DNA of 64,000 nt, from NCBI GenBank assembly GCA_049323455.1, contig JBMONF010000008.1:62001-126000 (forward strand). Direction: 5' to 3'. Each line of letters opens with the position of its first letter. The first letter of the stretch is position 1. This DNA comes from Hypericibacter sp049323455 (GTDB taxonomy: Bacteria > Pseudomonadota > Alphaproteobacteria > Dongiales > Dongiaceae). Below the pieces are notes generated by a model. The model saw nothing but the letters and a program-made list of their open reading frames with translations. It did not search any database and had not been told where the DNA came from. The position numbers were made by a program, and so were the translations under genes. Positions 54,784-62,782 of the stretch are shown in pieces.

Positions 54784-56454
54784 ATGTCTGGAGAAACGCT
54801 CGGCTGGTTCGTGTTCTGGGTCATCCTGCTCGCGATCGCCATCGCGATCGGGATCTGGGCCATGAACCGCTTCTACCGCCGTTCCTCGAAGGAGACCGCC
54901 TTCGTCCGCACGGGCCTGGGCGGGCAGAAGGTCGTCATGAACGGCGGCGCCTTCGTGCTGCCGATCGTGCACGAGGTGATCCCGGTCAACATGAACACGC
55001 TGCGCCTCGAGGTGCGGCGCGGGCGCGACACGGCGCTGATCACCAAGGACCGCATGCGTGTCGACGTGGTGGCCGAGTTCTATGTTCGCGTCCAGGCCGG
55101 CTCCGACGCCATCGCCGCGGCGGCGCAGACGCTCGGCCGGCGCACCATGCAGCCGGAATCGCTCAAAGAGCTGGTCGAGGGCAAGTTCGTCGACGCGCTC
55201 CGGTCGGTCGCGGCCGAGATGACCATGGAGCATCTGCACGAGAAGCGCGGCGAGTACGTCAAGCGCGTGCGCCAGGCGGTGGCCGAGGACCTGCTGCAGA
55301 ACGGCCTCGAACTCGAGAGCGTGTCCTTGACCGGCCTCGACCAGACCAACATGGAGTTCTTCAACCCCTCCAACGCCTTCGACGCGGAAGGCTTGACCCG
55401 GCTCACCGAGGAGATCGAGCGGCGCAAGAAAATCCGCAACGACATCGAGCAGGACACGCTGATCCAGATCCGCAACAAGAACCTGGAGGCCGAGAAGGTC
55501 CAGCTCGACATCGACCGCGAGAGCGAATATGCCCGCCTCGAGCAGCAGCGCGAGGTCGAGGCGCGGCGCGCGGCCCAGCAGGCCGATCTCGCCCGCGAGC
55601 GCGCGATCCGCGAGCGCGAGGCCGAGGAGGCGCGGATCGAGGCGCGTCTCGAGATCGAGAAGGCGAGGATCGCGCAGGAGCGCGCGCTCGACGAGGAGCG
55701 CATCGCGCGCGAGCGCGAGACGCAGCGCCTCGAGGTCGACCGGCGCAAGGCCCTGGAGCTGGCCGAGCAGGAGCGCGCCATCGCGATCGCCGCCAAGTCC
55801 AAGGCGCAGTCCGAGGCTCAGGCCGAAGCCGAGCTTGCCCGCGCCAAGGCCGTGGCGGCGGAGGAAAAAGTGTTTTCCGCCCGCGAGACCGAGATCGCCG
55901 AGCGGCGCAAGCAGATCGAGCTGATCGCGGCCGAGCAGGCGGCTCAGCGCGAAGGCATCCGTGTGCGCCTCGAGGCCGAGGCCGAGCGGGCGGCGTCGGC
56001 AGACCGGGCGGCGGCGGCGCGGATGGTGGCCGAGGGCGAGGCCGAGGCCGACAAGATCCGCGCGCTCGCGGCCAAGCTGCGTTACGAGATCGAGGCCGAG
56101 GGCAAGCGCATGTTGAACGAGTCCGCGAACGTGCTGTCGCCGGAATCGCGCGCCTCGGAGATGCGGCTGAGATTGATCGAGCATCTCGAGGGCATCATCC
56201 GCGAGAGCGTCAAGCCCATGGAGAAGATCGAAGGCATCAAGATCCTCCATGTCGACGGGCTCGGCGGCGGTGGCGGCGCGCCTGCCGGCGGCGAGGCCGG
56301 CGGCTCCTTCGCCGATTCGGTCGTCAACTCGGCGCTGCGCTACCGCGCGCAGGCGCCGCTCGTGGACACGCTCCTGAAGGAGATCGGCATCTCGACCGGC
56401 GATATCGGCCGGGTCTCGACCCTGCTCGAGGGCGCGGGCGTGAAGGAGAAGTAA
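54784..56454 (+). CDS. Flotillin-family membrane protein (SPFH/Band 7)
   Basis: A 556-residue protein: membrane anchor LGWFVFWVILLAIAIAIGIW at the N-terminus, SPFH domain up to about residue 190 (TGLGGQKVVMNGGAFVLPIV, VNMNTLRLEVRRGRDTALIT, VRMDVVAEFYVRV-like RVDVVAEFYVRV), a long Glu/Ala/Arg-rich coiled coil (about 215-440) and a C-terminal domain ending near DTLLKEIGISTGDIGRVSTL. It is likely to form membrane microdomain scaffolds. Starting 37 bases after the barrel gene on the same strand with GGGAGGAAG, it may be the last operon gene; no NfeD-type partner is nearby. Confidence 0.92.
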   Translation: MSGETLGWFVFWVILLAIAIAIGIWAMNRFYRRSSKETAFVRTGLGGQKVVMNGGAFVLPIVHEVIPVNMNTLRLEVRRGRDTALITKDRMRVDVVAEFYVRVQAGSDAIAAAAQTLGRRTMQPESLKELVEGKFVDALRSVAAEMTMEHLHEKRGEYVKRVRQAVAEDLLQNGLELESVSLTGLDQTNMEFFNPSNAFDAEGLTRLTEEIERRKKIRNDIEQDTLIQIRNKNLEAEKVQLDIDRESEYARLEQQREVEARRAAQQADLARERAIREREAEEARIEARLEIEKARIAQERALDEERIARERETQRLEVDRRKALELAEQERAIAIAAKSKAQSEAQAEAELARAKAVAAEEKVFSARETEIAERRKQIELIAAEQAAQREGIRVRLEAEAERAASADRAAAARMVAEGEAEADKIRALAAKLRYEIEAEGKRMLNESANVLSPESRASEMRLRLIEHLEGIIRESVKPMEKIEGIKILHVDGLGGGGGAPAGGEAGGSFADSVVNSALRYRAQAPLVDTLLKEIGISTGDIGRVSTLLEGAGVKEK

Positions 56455-56512
56455 TCCAGAGCGCGTGAAGACCGGCAGAAGGATAAGACATGCACACAAC
56501 GTCGCTCTTATT

Positions 56513-56683
56513 CGTCATCCCGGACGCTAGGCGAGCCCAAAGCCCGCGAGGGGTTTGGGTTTTGCGAGCCTTGCGATCCGGGATCCAGGGGCATACCGCG
56601 CTCGGTGTCGACATGGGTCCCGGATAGCTCGGTTTGCCAACGAAATCGAAGATTTCGGGCAAACCGGCTTCCGGGACGACGAC
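56513..56683. repeat. Intergenic palindromic repeat, family A copy 2
   Basis: Same block order as 1515-1645: CGTCATCCCGGACG, GATCCGGGATCCAG, GGGTCCCGGATAGCT, and CTTCCGGGACGACGAC at the end, with an inner hairpin CGAAATCGAAGATTTCG. It fills most of the 269-base gap between the flotillin and SRPBCC genes. Two copies 55 kb apart show a dispersed family. Confidence 0.75.
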
Positions 56684-56723
56684 CTATATGAGTGCGCTAG
56701 TTGCAGATGGAGGGAGGCGAACC

Positions 56724-57167
56724 ATGGTCAAGGTCTATATCTCGAGCGTGATCGATGCCCCGGCGGAGAAGGTCTGGGCGGCGGTACGCGACTTCAACGG
56801 CCTGCCCAACTGGCATCCCGGCGTCGCCGACAGCCGGATCGAGAGCAGCCTGCCCTCCGACAAGATCGGCTGCATCCGCAACTTCAACCTCAAGGGCGGC
56901 GGCAACATCCGCGAGCAGCTCCTCTCGCTCTCGGACTACGACTATGCCTACAGCTACTCGATCCTGGCCTCGCCGCTCGGCGTCGAGAACTACATCGCCA
57001 CCCTCAAAATCACGCCCGTCACCGACGGCAACCGCAGCTTCATCGAATGGTCGGCCGAGTTCGACTGCCCGCCGGAGCGCGAGAAGGAGCTGGCCAAGAC
57101 CGTCGGCGAAGGCGTGTTCCAGGGCGGCTTCGACGCGCTCAAGCAGCGCTTTGCGGGCAGGCGGTGA
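56724..57167 (+). CDS. SRPBCC-family (polyketide-cyclase-like) protein
   Basis: A 147-residue START/Bet v1-like protein: VYISSVIDAPAEKVWAAVRDFNGLPNWHPGVADSRIE begins the fold, then GCIRNFNLKGGGNIREQLL, DYAYSYSILASPLGVENYIATLKI and FIEWSAEFDC. These proteins bind hydrophobic or aromatic ligands. Good site GGAGGGAGG before the ATG. It is closely similar in sequence to the N-terminal domain of the next gene, so the two arose by duplication. Confidence 0.9.
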   Translation: MVKVYISSVIDAPAEKVWAAVRDFNGLPNWHPGVADSRIESSLPSDKIGCIRNFNLKGGGNIREQLLSLSDYDYAYSYSILASPLGVENYIATLKITPVTDGNRSFIEWSAEFDCPPEREKELAKTVGEGVFQGGFDALKQRFAGRR

Positions 57168-57199
57168 GGCGTTCCGCCACGCAGCCATGGGTTTGCATC

Positions 57200-57287
57200 A
57201 CCCCTCCCCCTGCCCCCTCCCGCAAGGGGAGGGGGTCACAAGAATAGCTGACCCTCCCCCTCGACGGGCGAGGGTAGGGAGGGGGTG
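57200..57287. repeat. Intergenic palindromic repeat pair, CCCCCTCCC type
   Basis: CCCCCTCCC (57213-57221) pairs with GGGAGGGGG (57227-57235), and a second unit ACCCTCCCCCT...AGGGTAGGGAGGG follows. A similar pair lies at 58912-58999, flanking the gene between them on both sides. Confidence 0.65.
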
Positions 57288-57361
57288 TTTGGCTACGCCT
57301 CATCCGAAAGCGGGTCATCGGGTGACCGACCCGCCTCTCTTGAGTCTGCGCTGATACGCCG

Positions 57362-58864
57362 ATGGTGAAAGTCCGCCGCTCGACCGTCATCGACGCGCCG
57401 ATCGAAGAGGTCTGGCGTACTTTGCGCGACTTCAACGGCCATGAGCGCTGGCATCCGGCCGTGGCCGAGAGCCGGATCGAGGAGGGGCGTGCGGGCGATG
57501 CGATCGGCGCGGTGCGCCGCTTCCGGCTCCGGGATGGCGGCATGCTGCGCGAGCAGCTCCTGAGCCTCTCCGACCGGGAGCGGCGCTTCACCTACTGCAT
57601 CCTCGATGCGCCGATGCCGCTCGTCGGCTATGTCGCCACGGTCGAGCTCAAGCCCGTCACCGACAGCAACCGCACCTACTGGGAATGGCGCTCGGAGTTC
57701 CGCACGCCGCCGGACCGGGAAGCCGAGCTCACGGCGCTCGTGGCCGAGCAGATCTACGAAGCGGGGTTCGATGCGGTGAAGCGCGCCTTCGGCCAGGCGG
57801 TGTCGCCGCGCCGCCCCTCGCACATGGCGGGCAGCGCCGCCGGCTCGCAGGCCGCGCATGCCGGCCTCGCCGCGACCGGCATTGCCATGACCGCACATGC
57901 CGCGGTGCTGGAGCGCCATGGCGGGCCGGAGAATCTGGTTTGGCGCGAGGTCGAGGTCCCGCCGCCGGGCCCGGGCGAGATCCGCGTCCGCCACAACGCC
58001 ATCGGCGTCAATTTCATCGATGTCTATTGCCGTACCGGCTATTTCCCGATTGTCGAACCGCCGGCGCCGCTCGGCATGGAGGCGGCCGGCATCGTGCTCG
58101 ACGTCGGCGCGGGCGTGGCGGGCTTCGGGCCCGGCGACCGCGTGGCCTATGCCTGCCTTCCGGTGGGTGCTTATGCCGAGCTGCGCAAGCTGCCGGCCGA
58201 TCTGGTCGTGCCGTTGCCGGACGCGATCGACGAAGAGACCGCGGCCGCCAGCCTGCTCAAGGGCATGACGGCCGAGTTCCTGCTCCATCGCTGCCAGCCG
58301 GTGAAGGAGGGCGACGTCGTGCTCGTCCATGCCGCGGCGGGCGGCGTCGGCCTCCTGCTCTGCCAATGGGCGAGCCATCTGGGCGCCACCGTGATCGGCA
58401 CGGTCGGCAGTCGCGACAAGGCCAAGCTGGCGCTCGCTCATGGCTGCGCCCATCCGATCCTCTATCGCGAGGAAGATTTCGTGGCGCGCACGCTCGTGCT
58501 CACGAACGGACGCGGCGTCGATGTGGTCTATGACGCGGTCGGGCGTGACAGCGTCGCTCGCTCCTACGAGGCGCTGGCGCCGCGCGGGCACATCGTCTCC
58601 TATGGCCAGGCGGCAGGCCCGCTCGAGCCGCTCGACATCGCGGGCTTTGCTTCCAAATCGGCCAAGGTCTCGCGTCCCAATTACGGCCACTATGCCGGCA
58701 CGCCCGAGCAGGTTCGCGCCTCGAGCGCCCGGCTCTTCTCGGCGATCGAGCGCGGAGTCCTCAAGGTCGAGATCGGCCAGCGCTTCGCGCTCAGGGACGC
58801 CGCCGAGGCCCACCGCCGCCTCGAGGCGCGCGAGACCCTGGGGTCGACGATATTGCTGCCGTGA
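57362..58864 (+). CDS. SRPBCC domain fused to quinone-oxidoreductase-like (MDR) domain
   Basis: A 500-residue two-domain protein. Residues 1-145 form an SRPBCC domain (VRRSTVIDAPIEEVWRTLRDFNGHERWHPAVAESRIEEG), similar to the preceding protein. After a short Ala/Gly-rich linker, residues 176-500 form an NADPH-dependent quinone reductase of the MDR family (AAVLERHGGPENLVWREVEV, IGVNFIDVYCRTG, LGMEAAGIVLDVG, LVHAAAGGVGLLLCQWASHLGA; no structural zinc site seen). There is an in-frame ATG at 57887 where stand-alone reductases usually start, but it has no ribosome site. The fusion suggests that a ligand is bound and then reduced; substrate unknown. Confidence 0.88.
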   Translation: MVKVRRSTVIDAPIEEVWRTLRDFNGHERWHPAVAESRIEEGRAGDAIGAVRRFRLRDGGMLREQLLSLSDRERRFTYCILDAPMPLVGYVATVELKPVTDSNRTYWEWRSEFRTPPDREAELTALVAEQIYEAGFDAVKRAFGQAVSPRRPSHMAGSAAGSQAAHAGLAATGIAMTAHAAVLERHGGPENLVWREVEVPPPGPGEIRVRHNAIGVNFIDVYCRTGYFPIVEPPAPLGMEAAGIVLDVGAGVAGFGPGDRVAYACLPVGAYAELRKLPADLVVPLPDAIDEETAAASLLKGMTAEFLLHRCQPVKEGDVVLVHAAAGGVGLLLCQWASHLGATVIGTVGSRDKAKLALAHGCAHPILYREEDFVARTLVLTNGRGVDVVYDAVGRDSVARSYEALAPRGHIVSYGQAAGPLEPLDIAGFASKSAKVSRPNYGHYAGTPEQVRASSARLFSAIERGVLKVEIGQRFALRDAAEAHRRLEARETLGSTILLP

Positions 58865-58911
58865 TGCCGCGCTCGTTATGACGGCTCAACGGTTTCGTCT
58901 GAGCCGCTGTC

Positions 58912-58999
58912 ACCCCCTCCCTACCCTCCCCCGTCAAGGGGGAGGGTCAGAAAAGTAAAGTCACCCCCTCCCCTTGCGGGAGGGGGTAGGGGGAGGGGT
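58912..58999. repeat. Intergenic palindromic repeat pair, CCCCCTCCC type
   Basis: CCCTCCCCCG-TCAA-GGGGGAGGG (about 58924-58946) and CACCCCCTCCCC-TTGC-GGGAGGGGGTAGGGGG (58963-58999). The pair stands between the convergent MDR fusion gene and the SDR gene. Confidence 0.65.
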
Positions 59000-59042
59000 C
59001 AGCGCGACTTTCAAGCGCCGCCCTTGCTGAAGACGACGCCCC

Positions 59043-59813
59043 TCACATTGCCGTCCAGCCGCCATCCACCGGCAGCACCGCGCCGGTGATGAAGGAGGCG
59101 GCGTCGGAGGCGAGAAAGATCGCGGGGCCGACCACCTCCTCCACGCGGCCGCGCCGGCGCATCGGCGTGGCGCGCAGGATCGCGGCCTCGGTCTCGGGCG
59201 CCCGGTCGTAGCCTTCCGTGCCGGTCATGGAATGCTCGAGATAGCCGGGGTTGAAGGCGTTCACGCGCACGCCGCGCTCGGCCCACTCGGCCGCGAGCGA
59301 GCGCACCATCTGGTCGACGGCACCCTTGGAGATGGAATAGGCGGCGATGCCGGGAAAGGCGACTAGGCTCGCGTTCGAGGAGGTCATCACGATGGCCCCG
59401 CCGCCGCTCTGCGCCATGGCGCGGGCTGCGGCCTGGGCGCAATAGAGATAGCCCGCGACATTGACGGCCATGATCTTCTCGAAGGTCGCGGGGTCGATCG
59501 CGTCGGCCGGCATCGGCGCGTCGATCGAGGCGTTGCACATCATGATGTCGAGCCGGCCGAACGCCGCGACGGTCTCGTCCACCAGCCGCTCGCACTGGGA
59601 TTTGTCGGCCGTGTCGACGCGCCAAGCGCGCGCCCGGCCGCCGCCCCTACGGATTTCTTCTGCAGCGCTCTCCGCTTCGCTCAGCGTGCGCGCGCAGGTG
59701 ACGACCGAGGCACCCGCCTCGGCCATACCCTTGGCGATGGCGCGGCCCAGGCCACGGCCCGAGCCCGTGACGATCGCGACCTTGCCGGCGAGGCTGAAGC
59801 GGTAGAGGGACAT
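59043..59813 (-). CDS. Short-chain dehydrogenase/reductase
   Basis: A 256-residue NAD(P)-dependent SDR: cofactor loop TGSGRGLG (16-23), NNAG-like CNAS at 93-96, catalytic Ser145 or Ser146, Tyr159 and Lys163 in AAYSISKGAVD, then NAFNPGYLEH and the C-terminal AIFLASDAASFITGAVLPVDGGW. It resembles 3-oxoacyl-ACP reductase/gluconate dehydrogenase-type family members. It lies in a minus-strand catabolic group with an aldolase, a GMC dehydrogenase and a Rieske oxygenase. Substrate unknown. Confidence 0.93.
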   Translation of the reverse strand: MSLYRFSLAGKVAIVTGSGRGLGRAIAKGMAEAGASVVTCARTLSEAESAAEEIRRGGGRARAWRVDTADKSQCERLVDETVAAFGRLDIMMCNASIDAPMPADAIDPATFEKIMAVNVAGYLYCAQAAARAMAQSGGGAIVMTSSNASLVAFPGIAAYSISKGAVDQMVRSLAAEWAERGVRVNAFNPGYLEHSMTGTEGYDRAPETEAAILRATPMRRRGRVEEVVGPAIFLASDAASFITGAVLPVDGGWTAM

Positions 59814-59845
59814 GGGGCCTAACGGCTCGCAGCCTCAAAAGAATC

Positions 59846-60016
59846 CACTCCCTCGCCACCCGCGAAGCGGGGGGAGAGGGTCGGGGTGAGGGGGGCCGCC
59901 AAGCTAGCGATGTTCGCTCTCACTACCCTCACCCCGGGCCCTCTCCCGCTCCCGCCGGCTCCGCCGGCAACTTCTTCAAGAATTGCGGGCGAAGCCCGCG
60001 GGCGGGAGAGGGAGGG
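59846..60016. repeat. Intergenic palindromic repeat cluster between SDR and aldolase genes
   Basis: A cluster of GC-rich inverted repeats: CCCTCGCC...GGGGGGAGAGGG, then CTCACCCCGGGCCCTCTCCCG, GCCGGCTCCGCCGGC, and GCGGGCGAAGCCCGCGGGCGGGAGAGGG. The 230-base gap 59814-60042 is almost wholly repeat; no gene is seen. Confidence 0.65.
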
Positions 60017-60042
60017 CTGTTGCGGCGCCCAATCAAGGGAAA

Positions 60043-60816
60043 TCAGCTCCGATAGTCCGGCTCTTCCTTGTCGAGGATCGCCTTGACCTCGTTGAGATGG
60101 TCCTCGGCGAGATGGGGATACTCGACCCATTGCTGCGCCGTGAGCTTGGCGATGTTGTCGGTGGCGATCCGGAGCTTCTTGCCGGTGGCATAGGCCGTGA
60201 TCAGCGTCTCGGCCGCGCGCTCGAAATAATACATCTCGTCGAACGCCCAGCCGATGGAGGGGCCGGCGACCAGCACGCCGTGATTGGCCATGAGCAGCAC
60301 CGGCTTGTCGCCGATCACCGAGGCCAGCCGGTCGCCCTCCTCGTCCGACAGCGCCATGCCGCAATAGCCGTTGTCGATCGCCAGCCGCCCGTAGAAGCGC
60401 ATGGTGTTCTGATCGATCGGATACATCTGGTTGTCCTCGAGCGCCGCCAGCGCGGTCGAATATTTCGGATGCAGATGCAGCAGGCAGCGCGCATGAGGCA
60501 GGCGCGCATGCAGACGGCCATGGATGTACCAGGCCGTGGGATCGGGCGCGTCGGGGCGCTCCAGCGTCTTGGGATCGTGTGCATCGAGCAGCAGCAGCTC
60601 GGAGGCGCGCACTTGCGAGAAATGCCGGCCGCGCGGGTTCATCAGGAATTTCGAACCATCCGCCGACACGGCGTAGCTGAAATGATTGGCCACACCCTCG
60701 TGCATGTTGAGGCGTGCGAACCAGCGGAACACCGCCGCCAGGTCGATCCGCGCCTGGCGGACCTCCTGCTCGTCGAGCCCGGCATCCCGCGAACGCAAAG
60801 ACGTGACCACCGCCAT
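60043..60816 (-). CDS. Class II aldolase/adducin-family protein
   Basis: A 257-residue class II aldolase-fold protein: LAAVFRWFARLNMHEGVANHFSYAVS, FLMNPRGRHFSQVRASELLLLDA, metal His pair CLLHLHPKYSTALAAL and a third His in LLMANHGVLVAG. Such zinc enzymes cleave or decarboxylate hydroxy-acids or sugar acids, or, in many catabolic operons, have no proven reaction. The ATG at 60816 has GAGGGAG. It follows the GMC gene by 61 bases on the same strand. Confidence 0.92.
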   Translation of the reverse strand: MAVVTSLRSRDAGLDEQEVRQARIDLAAVFRWFARLNMHEGVANHFSYAVSADGSKFLMNPRGRHFSQVRASELLLLDAHDPKTLERPDAPDPTAWYIHGRLHARLPHARCLLHLHPKYSTALAALEDNQMYPIDQNTMRFYGRLAIDNGYCGMALSDEEGDRLASVIGDKPVLLMANHGVLVAGPSIGWAFDEMYYFERAAETLITAYATGKKLRIATDNIAKLTAQQWVEYPHLAEDHLNEVKAILDKEEPDYRS

Positions 60817-60877
60817 TCTCGTTCTCCCTCGCTCTTCTTGCTGAGCCGGCGATAAGGCCGGCCCGTTCGCCCTGTCC

Positions 60878-62557
60878 TCAGCGCTGCGCGCTCTCCCACC
60901 GCGGATGCACCCAGACCGGCAGATCGAGCCGGGGCAACAGCGGCTTCCCACGGATCATGTCGCTCGCCTTCTCGGCGATCATGATGGTGGGGGCGTTGGT
61001 GTTGCCGCTCACGATCGACGGCATCACCGACGCATCCACCACCCGCAAGCCGTCGAGCCCGTGCAGCCGGAGGTCCTCGCCGACCACGGCGAGCCGATCC
61101 GTGCTCGGCCCCATTTTGCAGGTCCCGACCGGATGATAGCAGGTCTCGATTGCGCGGCGTACCCAGGCATCGATGGCCTCGTCCGACTGCACCTCGGGCC
61201 CTGGAAAGAGCTCGGCCCCGCGATAGGGGTCCATGGCCTTCTGCGCCAGCACCTCGCGCATGAGCTTCACGCCCTGGCGCAGATCCGCCCGGTCCTGGGG
61301 GTTCTGCAGGTAGTTGAACCGGATCAGCGGCGGCTCCTTGGGACTGGCCGAGCGGGCGCGGACATGGCCCAGGCTCTGCGGGCGCAGCAGGTCCAGGTGC
61401 AGCTGGAAGGCGTGCTCCGGCACCGGCTCGACCGTGCCCGGCGTCACCGCCAGCGGCATGAAGGTGAGCTGCAGGTCCGGATGCTCGATGCCGGCCCGCG
61501 AGCGGATGAAGGCGCCGGCCTCGAAATGGTTGGTGGCGGCGGGCCCGCTGTTGAAGAGCAGCCATTGCAGCCCGGCCAGATATTTGCGCGGACCCCGGGT
61601 GACCGGATAGAGCGTGACCGGCTGCTTGCAGCGATGCTGGATCACGATGTCGGCGTGATCCATCAGGTTCTCGCCCACACCCGGCAGATCGTGCTTCACC
61701 GCGATCCCGAGCGCATGCAACAGATCGGCCGGGCCGATGCCGGAAAGCTGAAGAAGCTGCGGCGTGTTGATGGCGCCGCCCGAGAGGATCACCTCGCGCT
61801 CGGCGCGGGCGCCCTGCCGGCGGCCCTCGACGATATAGTCGACGCCGACCGCGCGCCTGCCTTCGAGCCGGACCGCAAGCGCCAGCGCACCTGTGACGAC
61901 CGCGAGGTTGGGTCGCGTTTTCGCCTGGGCCAGATAGCCCTTGGCCGCACTCCAGCGCCGGCCGCCATGGGTGGTGCGGTCCATCGGCCCGAAGCCTTCC
62001 TGCTGGCGGCCGTTGCAGTCGGGCGTATAGGGATAGCCCGCCTGCAAGCCGGCCTCGATGAAGGCGGCCGTCAGCGGCGACAACGCCTTGGCCGGCGAGG
62101 AGACCCGCAACGGCCCCTCGCCGCCGTGATAGTCGTCGGCCCCGCGCTGATGCGCCTCGGCCCGCTTGAAGTAGGGCAGCAACTCGGCATAGGACCAGCC
62201 GCGACAGCCCGCCTGCGCCCAGCGGTCGTAGTCGCGGGCGTGCCCGCGCACATACATCATGCCGTTGATCGAGGAGGAGCCGCCCAGCACGCGGCCGCGC
62301 GGATGGGAGAGCCGCCGGTTGTCGAGATGGGGCTCGGGCTCGGAGACATAGGCCCAGTTGAAGCGGTCGGAGGAGAGCAGCCGGCCCATGCCCGAGGGCA
62401 TGTGGATCGGCCAGCCGCGGTCACTGGGACCCGCCTCCAGCAGCAGCACGCGCAGATCCGGGTCCTCCGTCAGCCGCGCCGCCAGCACGCAGCCGGCCGA
62501 GCCCGCCCCGACGATGACATAGTCGAAGCCTTTCGCGGCCCCGTTCGTTTTCGACAT
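60878..62557 (-). CDS. GMC-family oxidoreductase (choline dehydrogenase-like)
   Basis: A 559-residue FAD enzyme of the glucose-methanol-choline family. FAD-binding: DYVIVGAGSAGCVLAARL; GMC signature 1: HPRGRVLGGSSSINGMMYVRG; signature 2: GGAINTPQLLQLSGIGP; catalytic His in CYHPVGTCKMG and Asn in GNTNAPTIMIAEKASDM. It oxidises an alcohol to an aldehyde or acid. Betaine-aldehyde dehydrogenase and BetI are not adjacent, so choline itself is unproven. Between the Rieske and aldolase genes on one strand. Confidence 0.93.
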   Translation of the reverse strand: MSKTNGAAKGFDYVIVGAGSAGCVLAARLTEDPDLRVLLLEAGPSDRGWPIHMPSGMGRLLSSDRFNWAYVSEPEPHLDNRRLSHPRGRVLGGSSSINGMMYVRGHARDYDRWAQAGCRGWSYAELLPYFKRAEAHQRGADDYHGGEGPLRVSSPAKALSPLTAAFIEAGLQAGYPYTPDCNGRQQEGFGPMDRTTHGGRRWSAAKGYLAQAKTRPNLAVVTGALALAVRLEGRRAVGVDYIVEGRRQGARAEREVILSGGAINTPQLLQLSGIGPADLLHALGIAVKHDLPGVGENLMDHADIVIQHRCKQPVTLYPVTRGPRKYLAGLQWLLFNSGPAATNHFEAGAFIRSRAGIEHPDLQLTFMPLAVTPGTVEPVPEHAFQLHLDLLRPQSLGHVRARSASPKEPPLIRFNYLQNPQDRADLRQGVKLMREVLAQKAMDPYRGAELFPGPEVQSDEAIDAWVRRAIETCYHPVGTCKMGPSTDRLAVVGEDLRLHGLDGLRVVDASVMPSIVSGNTNAPTIMIAEKASDMIRGKPLLPRLDLPVWVHPRWESAQR

Positions 62558-62614
62558 TCGCGTCTCCGCCCGTTTCGCGACCTTCTAACTCGCGCTTATC
62601 ATCAAAGCACCGAT

Positions 62615-62710
62615 GCCCCCTCCCCCTTCCCTCTCCCCCAACAAGTTGGGGGAGAGGGTCAAATTTTTCTCCCTCGCCCCGCTTGCGGGGAGAGGGCCGG
62701 GGTGAGGGGT
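62615..62710. repeat. Palindromic repeat, family D, between GMC and Rieske genes
   Basis: CCCTCTCCCCCAAC (62629-62642), loop AA, GTTGGGGGAGAGGG (62645-62658): a perfect 14-bp stem matching the element at 8267-8292. A second unit, CCCTCGCCCCGC...GCGGGGAGAGGG, follows to 62705. The 225-base gap 62558-62782 has no gene. The stable hairpin may reduce read-through from the Rieske gene into the GMC gene. Confidence 0.75.
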
Positions 62711-62782
62711 CGTCCCCGCAGAGCCGAGCCTTACCCGAAGCTGGGTGAGGGGGAAATCGCGTCGGAACATGACAAAGCTTCC

